Below, piece by piece: positions 57,368 to 64,000 of a stretch of 64,000 bases of DNA. The translations under genes and the position numbers were made by a program. Below the pieces are notes generated by a model. It did not search any database, was not told the DNA's origin, and saw only the letters and a program-made list of their open reading frames with translations. Within the stretch, counting starts at the first letter, position 1. Every line of letters starts with the position of its first letter. The DNA comes from Macrophomina tecta (taxonomy: Eukaryota > Ascomycota > Dothideomycetes > Botryosphaeriales > Botryosphaeriaceae), in assembly GCA_024180945.1 (NCBI GenBank), contig JAKSGN010000020.1:1054001-1118000 (forward strand), in the 5' to 3' direction.

Positions 57368-59207
57368 ATGCTCGTACAGTCCTTTCAGCGCGTCTCTCCG
57401 AGAGCTCTTCTAGTCCCGTCAAGGTCGACTAGGCCGTGCATTTCGAATCGGACCTTCCTTCGCTCCTTCTCCGTAAGCTAATCATTGTCCACCCTCTGAC
57501 GGCCTCCGTGCTGATCTCTTTAAGAATGATGGCCGCAACCGTTTGTCCAGCTTCTGGGTCCCCACTGGCGGCATTACTCCCAAGGACGCTGAAGGTGAAG
57601 ATACACACGCCCTTCTAGTCCGTGCTGGCTTCCTCCGCCAGGCTCATTCCGGAGTCTTTCATTTCCTCCCGCTTGGTCTGCGGGTGCAAGAGAAGTTTGA
57701 GCAGCTCATAGACAAACACATGCGCAGTCTTGGCGCATCAAAGGTCTCGCTTTCGTCAATCTCATCAGAAGAGCTATGGAAGCGTACTGGAAGATTAGAA
57801 GGAAAAGAACTCCTTCGGCTCAAGGACAGAAACGATTCTGGTTTACTCTTGGGGCCTACCCATGAAGAAGAGATCACCCAGCTCGTTCGCAATACTGTGA
57901 AGAGCTACAAAGAGCTACCTCTACGCCTGTACCAAATCGGGAGGAAATACCGCGATGAGCTCCGGCCGAGACAGGGTTTGCTCCGGGCTAAAGAGTTTCT
58001 CATGAAAGATCTCTACACCTTTGACCACCTGGAAGCCGAGGCCTTGGAAACCTACGACAGCGTCCGAGAAGCTTACGTCAACCTCCTCACTGAATTGAAG
58101 CTTCCTTATCTCGTAGCAGATGCCGACTCAGGGTCTATTGGTGGTGACACAAGCCACGAGTATCATTTCATTTCTCCCAAGGGAGAGGACACGGTATTCG
58201 CATGCAACTCGTGCGATTTCGTTGCCAACGAAGAAGTTGCCCAGCCCAAAGACCAGGCCCTCGACAAGCCCGGCACTATCCACATATGGAAAGGTATCAG
58301 CAAAGACAGGAGGACTCTCATTGAGGCCCACATCATGCTCGACCCGGCTCAGCCAGGAGACTCAAGCGAGCCTGCGGACCTTGTCAACTTGCATGCCATC
58401 AAAACAATATTCCCAGGACTGGATACCTCCATCGAGCGCAACGCAGAAGAGCTCTGGAATCCCGCAGAGCCACAATCCACTATCCAACAAGATGGCACCT
58501 CAGCCCCACCAGCCCGCCTCGTCATCGCCGACCAAAACATCTCCGCCTTCCGCGACCAGCTCTCCTTTGAGAAGCATAACACCTCCTCTTCCGCCCACCC
58601 CACAACCTTCCACTACCTCACCCCGTCCTCCTCCAAGATCCGCAGCCTCCGCCGCCTCCACAACGCCTCCCCTTGCCCCTCATGCTCAGACGGCAGAGTC
58701 TCAGCCCACCGCGCCGTCGAGATCGGCCACACCTTCCACCTTGGCACCCGCTACTCTGCCCCCCTCAACCTCGCCATCCAGAACCCCGCGGGCAAGCCGT
58801 CCCTCGTCCAGATGGGCTGCCACGGCATCGGCGTCTCCCGCATGATAGCCGCTGTCGCTGACGCGCTCGCTGACGCCAAGGGGCTGAACTGGCCGCGCGT
58901 CGTCGCGCCCTTCGAGGTCGTTGTCATACCGGGAAAGGGGGTCGATATCGATAAGGATGCGGAGAAGGTGTATGATGGGCTCGCGTTGGGGGGGGTGGAT
59001 GCGGTGTTGGATGATCGGAAGAACGTAGCGATGGGGTGGAAGCTAGGGGATGCGGATCTGGTGGGGTTCAATGTTGTGGTGATTTTGGGGAAGGCGTGGA
59101 GGGATGGCGGCAAATGCGAGGTGCAGTGTCGGAGGCTGGGGATCAAAGAAGACGTCGTGGCGGAGAAGTTGGGGGAGTTTGTGGCGCAGTTGCTGGGGAG
59201 ACTATAG
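57368..59207 (+). CDS. AIM10: Mitochondrial prolyl-tRNA synthetase
   Basis: Exons 57,368-57,472 and 57,525-59,207 with a 52-bp intron (GTAAGC...TTTAAG); 595 residues. Exon 1 encodes a typical mitochondrial presequence (Arg/Ser-rich, no acids, ending FLRSFS). The class II catalytic core shows GGITPKDAEGED, RAGFLRQAHSGVFHFLPLGL, GPTHEEEIT (about residue 143), motif 2 RDELRPRQGLLRAKEFLMKD (about 178) and motif 3 GCHGIGVSRMIAA (about 466). A CxxC pair (CNSCDF and CPSCSDGR) suggests a degenerate zinc-like insert. The C-terminal about 120 residues (APFEVVVIPGKG on) are the anticodon-binding domain. It charges mitochondrial tRNA-Pro. The frame starting at 57,543 lacks the presequence. Confidence 0.9.
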
Positions 59208-61203
59208 ATTGAATGTGATTGAATCCACTCGATAAGACCACCGCTCCTCAGGCTATCAAATCTTGGTTTCCCTTTTACTGAATGCTCCGCGGCAAAGTTG
59301 TGGAACTTATGATTTCTCAAACTAGGTCTCAGTGGCGGTCGCATCGGTACATTACCAATAGATCGCACAGCAGCGCTTGGGCAACCACCGAGTTGTGGTT
59401 TAATCATTCACTGTCTATTGCGATCAGCTCTGTCCGCGAGCTTGTTGAGACCTGAAAAAAAAAAGCATGGGGTGAAATGCAAAGCATGCTGCATCGGCAA
59501 TGGAGAGGTGCTGCTATAGCCAAAAGAAAAGAACAAGGGCAGCTTAGCCTCAGCAATATTTTGGCTGTCTTTGGGAACGAGCCTCCATGATCTTAACAGA
59601 ATTCTCCTGCAAGTATTAGCGGATATCTTGACAAAATTGAGCTAATTCCTCCAGTGGTCCTGTAAAGTGCTTAAGGAAGCCAGGCACTGATTCTGTCTGT
59701 TCTGATGCTCGAGAGTTGCTAATTGTGCAGCATGTGCCGACAGTACAGGCTTGGGCTCCGGAAAAGTCAACGACATTAGTATCAAACTATGCCATCTTTT
59801 TATTCGAGATCAGCCCACCCGGACCGCCGTAGCATCAGTGACATGGTGGTACTTGTCTCTTCTTCAATCTGGAAGATTTTTTTTTTTTTTTCGATATCCC
59901 CTGGTTTTATTACTGACACGTTAATCCGGATTGCGCCTTTTTTTTGGGGGGGCGGGGGGCGGGGGGGGCCCTTTCACTGCAATGAGGTCGTTCGAGCTGC
60001 GCGTGGCGCGCACATTCCGCGTAGTAACACAACGTATATATATATAAAACGAAAGAAAGAGGAACAACAACAACAAAAAAAAAAAAAAAAAAATTAAAAC
60101 AAACACCAACCACTCTTAGAATAACTACGTCTTCTCGCCGGTCTTTGGAAATTAATCCTCTAAACTCATGCTATGAACAATGTGCCTACAGAACAAGTAT
60201 AAACATAAATGGTCCCTCTATCTTCCGATATCAATGTGTCTAGAAGATGCCGCGAAAGGGCGGAAGAGCATCTTCACTGCCCCCTTTCCAGCCTTGAAAT
60301 ACGGGTTATAATTAAACATCGCAGGTGTGACTTTCACGTACGACCATAGGTCGCAGAATATAACGGATCCCGTCCGCTCTCCGATATTCAAGCTGCGAAC
60401 CGGCCAATTAGTACTCAAGTGGGTGACCATTGGGGAATCCTGGCTGTTGTACGTTTTGTAACTTTTTGGCTGTGTGGTGGGTCTGCACTTCGTTTTGTGC
60501 ATCCGTGCGCTGAGAGAGGTTCGGCCGGACTCGCTCCGCCGGGCCTTGTGCAAATATACATGCAGTGCGAACCAATGGATTACCTCCTTTGCCCTTAGGA
60601 TTAACAAGGCCGCCATGGTGCCTCAGTGCTGCGTCATTTCGGTGCGTTGGTGATGGGAAGAAGAGGGGCAGGGTCCAGGTGCGGCGATGAGCGAACGGTG
60701 CTTCTGTTGCTGTCAAGCATCTGCCAGCACGCGGGAAGAAAGGCTGGAGTTCTCCAGAGAGATTTACGGGATTAGCATTATTTCCAAGAACCACTCAAGA
60801 TTTGGGAAACACTCATGTTTTCTACCCAATCACCGCTGTCCCCGTCCAGCATCTTCTCTGATGGCTAATGCGGTGGAGTTACATAGCAGAAAGCAACTGT
60901 AGTCAGCGAGGAATCTTCTACTGCTTGTTAGAGCATCAAAAACCGAAAAGTTACGTGAGTAGCCTCACTTAATGCATTAAAGATTGGCAATCAAACTGGG
61001 AGAGCATTCACGGCTTATGGGAAGGTGGCGGACATTAGCAGTGGCAACAAGTTTCCTGACCGCTTCCGGCAACTCTCAATTCTACTGAACTTCATCCATG
61101 AGGGCATCTGGAAAAAGTGAAATTCGAATACGTCCAATCGCTCCATAGGAAAGACATTGTACGAGCACGTAGTGCTGGAAAGATCCTTACCAACTAAAAT
61201 CTC
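59208..61203. other. Long intergenic region with several homopolymer tracts
   Basis: 2.0 kb between convergent genes (mt-ProRS and TRP4). It has A, T and G tracts at about 59,453-59,464, 59,878-59,891, 59,938-59,970 (T then G-rich) and 60,075-60,092. No ORF shows a recognisable domain on either strand, and no tRNA-like box set was seen. Confidence 0.5.
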
Positions 61204-62582
61204 CTATACCTTGACCCTGTTCGTTACCTCAACAAAGGCCTCCCACTGCTTCAATGCCCCGCCGCTTTCAATGGCCCAGCGAGCTCTTCTGACGCCCTCC
61301 TTCCAGCGGCAGCCACCGGGGCCACGCTCAGTGATGACCTTGCCATCATCACCAGGACCCATGTTGCTCTCATCTGCCTCGCAGATACCACTAACGACGA
61401 ACAGGGCCGCGGTGTTGATGAGGACGAAGTGAAGAATTGGGTCGTCAGAGGGCAACTCATTATTGAGCAGCTTCATGAGAATCTCGGCGTTCTCATGTGC
61501 CTCCTTGCCCGGGCTAACGTCTGTCAATGCGTGGCGAGGAAGACCGAAATCCTCAGGTGCAACTTCAAAGTTCTCGATCTCGACAATCGTACGCGGCGGC
61601 GCATCGTCGTCGGAGGTGGTGTAATCCTCGTCGGCCTCGTCCCGGGGGCCCCGGAATTCGGGGTTGGGGCGCTCCTTTAGCATCCAGCAGTTGCTGGGCC
61701 CAGCGCAGCTAAGCTCATCAAGATCCTCGTTGCCACAGATGACCAGGGCCTTGCGGGCACCAGCGAGCTTGAGCACTTCGGCGAAGACGGGGCCAACGTC
61801 GCGACGGGCGACACCAATCACTCTTGCCTCAATCAGGGCTTCTACTGGGTTCGTCAGAGGACCCAGGAGGTTGAAGATTGTGCGCCAACCAAGCTCCTTG
61901 CGGATAGGCGCAACGTATTTCATGGCTGGATGGAAGATGGGCGCAAAGAGGAATGCATAGTTTGTTGTCGAGTAGATTTCGGCGAGCGTGTCGGGCGTGA
62001 CGGCACTGATGACGGGGGCCCGGGGCTGTGTGCTGTCGAGCAAATCGGCGGAGCCAGACTTGGACGTTGAGGAGCGGTTGCCATGCTTGCTGAGGCGGAG
62101 AAGCGACGAGGCCAAGATGGACGAGGTGGTGCTAACGTTGTACGTGTTGTGCGAGTCGCCGCCGGTGCCAACTATGTCGCACTGTCGTTCTCTACGAGTC
62201 AGCGCGAAGTCCAATGGCAGGACTGAAGCTTGACTGCGAGCAGTAACAAACGGGCATACCATACCAGCCCACCACGGTAGTTTCCCTCCTTGCGGATGTT
62301 CTTCTTCAACACTTCACGCAGCGCTTTCTTGTCGACTTGGGCAGCAGCGTCGCGCATAGCGCCGGCGCACTTGAACAAAACATCAGCCCTGCGATCATAT
62401 TCCTTGAAGTGCAGGGCAGTCAGGAGAGCGCCGGTCTGGACGGGAGAGAGGCTGTTGGTGAAGATTTGCGAAATGGCGAGGGCAATCTCGTTGGCGGTGA
62501 TGGGGGGGGCATTGGGAACCGGGAGGTCGGGCCAGAGGCGCTTGAGCAGCGGAGTGATCGAGATTTTGCCCTCCTGAGCCAT
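61204..62582 (-). CDS. TRP4: Anthranilate phosphoribosyltransferase
   Basis: Exons 62,582-62,265 and 62,181-61,204 with an 83-bp intron (GTATGG...CGACAG); 431 residues. It transfers phosphoribosyl from PRPP to anthranilate, the second step of tryptophan synthesis, in the cytosol. The N-terminal helical domain (ITANEIALAISQIFTNSLSP) is followed by the PRPP-binding loop CDIVGTGGDSHNTYNVST (about 107-124, formed at the splice join), KHGNRSSTSKSGSADLLDS, and FHPAMKYVAPIRKELGWRTI with FNLLGPLTNPV. An acidic insert (DEADEDYTTSDDDAPP, about 270-285) is typical of longer fungal forms. The C-terminal helix ends EAFVEVTNRVKV. Divergent from NOC1 over 296 bp. Confidence 0.95.
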
Positions 62583-62878
62583 GGCTGGCTGGCGTGGTGT
62601 CAGACAGAAAAGAGTGGAGGGACTGGGAGGGACGAGGGGGAGCTTCGGCGACTGCGAGCTGTGACTGTTCAGCGGCGGAAGGCGCGGGCTGGCGGGGCAG
62701 CAGGCGGAGGCGAACAGGCGGAAAGCCAGGGCGCCGGGACCCTTGCCTGCCTGCCCGCCCGCCCGCCGATCCCCGACCGCTTGGCGCGAGTTTTTTCGAG
62801 AAAACCGCCGTCGCGACTCTGCACCACGCGCGTTGTAGGGACCCCCAGAGGCCCAACCGGAAGTCTCAAGTCACAGCC
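62583..62878. promoter_or_regulatory. Divergent promoter region, TRP4 / NOC1
   Basis: 296 bp between divergent start codons; GC-rich with a CCCGCC-type repeat near 62,750-62,770. No known amino-acid control element (TGACTC) was seen in it. Confidence 0.4.
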
Positions 62879-64000
62879 ATGGGGAAGAAGAGAACTTCTT
62901 CCGAGTCGCGCCAAGCGGCCGAAAAGCCCTTCCAGAAGCGCGACAAGAGCCATTTTCAATCCAAGGACAACCACCACGGAGCCCGCGGCCCCAAGTCTGC
63001 GCCCGCTGCACAGAGGACGTCGCTGGTGAGCATTGCCGCTTGCTGGGCTTTTAAGATCTCTCTAACGTCGAGGTGCAGATCTTCCAGCCCCGTCCCGACT
63101 GGCACGCCGCCGACCTGCCGCCCATCTCTGTCCCCGAAAATGTCGTCCCGCCGCCGCGCTACCTCCTCGACGAGGTTCACCAGTACGCTGACACACTGCT
63201 CGAGGCCGAAAATAAGACCTACGCCGACAGAAATATGTCTGCCGATTCGTCCCACAAGTTCTTGTCCACCATCATGGCTTCAGGTACCTTGGAGGACAAG
63301 GTCTCGGCCTTGACCTTGTTGATCCAGGAATCGCCGCTGCACACTATGAAGGCTTTTGAGAATCTGCTGGGTCTGGCGCGGAAGAAGAGCAGGAACCAGG
63401 CCCTCCTTGCCCTGGGTGCGCTGAAGGATCTGCTGGGTCAAGGTGTGGTGCTGCCGCCCGATAGGAAGCTGCGCTCGTTCGTCAAGCAGCCTGCTGTGGT
63501 CGCCGCTTTTGCAGGGAGCAATTCGAGCTGGAAGCAGGGCGAGCGCCTTCCGCCGGGAATCGACAGCACGCATCTGCTTGTGTGGGCATACGAGGACTGG
63601 TTGAAGCGGACATACTTTGAGATGCTGAGGATTCTTGAGGGCTGGTGTAACGACGAGATCGAGTACTCGAGAAGTCGCGCCATCACCTTCGTCTACGAGT
63701 TGCTGAAGGAGAAGCCCGAGCAGGAAGAGAACTTGCTGAGGTTGCTCATCAACAAGCTCGGCGACAAGGAAAAGAAAATTGCTTCGCGCGCTTCTTACCT
63801 GCTGCTGCAGCTGCAAAACTCGCATCCGGTCATGAAAGGAGTCATTATCAATGCCATCGAGACCGAATGCCTGTTCCGTCCCAACCAAAGCGCTCACGCC
63901 AAGTACTACGCTATCATCACGCTCAATCAGACCATTTTAAGCGCAAAGGAACCCGAGGTTGCAAGCAAATTGCTAGAGATCTATTTCGCGCTCTTTTTGA
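62879..64000 (+). CDS. NOC1: Ribosome biogenesis protein NOC1/MAK21 (CBF/Mak21 family), 5' part
   Basis: Exon 1 62,879-63,025 and exon 2 from 63,079 to the window end; the gene is cut by the right edge. About 356 residues are visible. The N-terminus MGKKRTSSESRQAAEKPFQK is basic and disordered. After the join come IFQPRPDWHAADLPPISVPE, LLDEVHQYADTLLEAENKTY and a helical-repeat region (GTLEDKVSALTLLIQESPLH, ALLALGALKDLLGQGVVLPP, LVWAYEDWLKRTYFEMLRIL, RPNQSAHAKYYAIITLNQ), all typical of NOC1. It acts in the nucleolus with NOC2 in maturation and export of pre-60S particles. The acceptor is either GAG at 63,071-63,072 or CAG at 63,077-63,078 (differing by two residues); the latter sits better behind the CTAAC branch site. 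Confidence 0.9.

Noticed and set aside
60218..60794. Overlapping minus-strand ORFs of 128-132 codons
   Set aside because: No recognisable family and no support for either frame.
1..64000. tRNA, rRNA or CRISPR arrays
   Set aside because: A by-eye search for A/B-box pairs and regular spaced repeats found none; a tRNA scan was not possible here.

Overview
The window looks like a chromosome arm piece from a filamentous ascomycete (Pezizomycotina, plausibly a dothideomycete; class-level placement is a guess). Genes are dense, introns are short (about 45-80 bp, GTRNGT...CTNAC...YAG), intergenic gaps are small, and every recognisable gene is a eukaryotic housekeeping or fungal-type gene. The left 12 kb is an AT-rich block whose base pattern is that of repeat-induced point mutation (RIP): CpA and TpG are almost absent, TpA is everywhere, and no long ORF survives. 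The change to normal gene-bearing DNA is abrupt at about 11,960.

AT block (1-11,960). Conceptual reading through the stops shows a nest of dead transposons: the gag start of a Ty1/Copia element running off the left edge on the minus strand, with a less mutated LTR-like patch behind it; a Ty3/Gypsy pol (reverse transcriptase, RNase H, integrase, chromodomain) at about 1,130-4,410; a second, different Gypsy integrase fragment at 6,558-7,106; a Fot1/Pogo DNA transposon with recognisable terminal inverted repeats at about 7,107-8,961 that cuts that integrase; and a family of about 200-bp repeats (6.1, 10.8, 11.55 kb), the last followed directly by an inverted copy. About 1.8 kb (8.96-10.76 kb) and 1.7 kb (4.4-6.1 kb) remain unassigned.

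Transition zone (12-20.7 kb). Sparse, accessory-looking genes: a single-pass membrane protein with signal peptide, a GT25-type glycosyltransferase, a small RNase III-fold protein that lacks two catalytic acids, and a broken NAD(P)-binding Rossmann-fold reductase pseudogene, separated by long gaps.

Housekeeping region (20.7-64 kb), left to right: a coiled-coil protein with a C-terminal DUF8035-like domain (-), prefoldin subunit 1 (-), alkaline ceramidase (+), mitochondrial glycine carrier HEM25 (-), TRAPPC11 (-), RXT2 of the Rpd3L histone deacetylase complex (+), a VPS9-ankyrin-PX protein (+), SGT2 (+), TMA20/MCT-1 (-), an unrecognised gene with one in-frame stop (-), casein kinase II beta (-), mitochondrial ribosomal protein uL2m (-), a B-type cyclin (+), a HIT-family hydrolase (+), mitochondrial ribosomal protein uL10m (-), mitochondrial prolyl-tRNA synthetase (+), anthranilate phosphoribosyltransferase (-), and the start of NOC1/MAK21 (+, cut by the window end).

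These genes do not form one pathway. The only functional theme is mitochondrial translation/haem supply (uL2m, uL10m, mt-ProRS, HEM25); uL10m and mt-ProRS are divergently paired across 332 bp. Exon structures below were built by joining reading frames at consensus splice sites; all joins keep frame. I found no tRNA, rRNA, CRISPR or biosynthetic cluster, and no convincing new multi-gene system.
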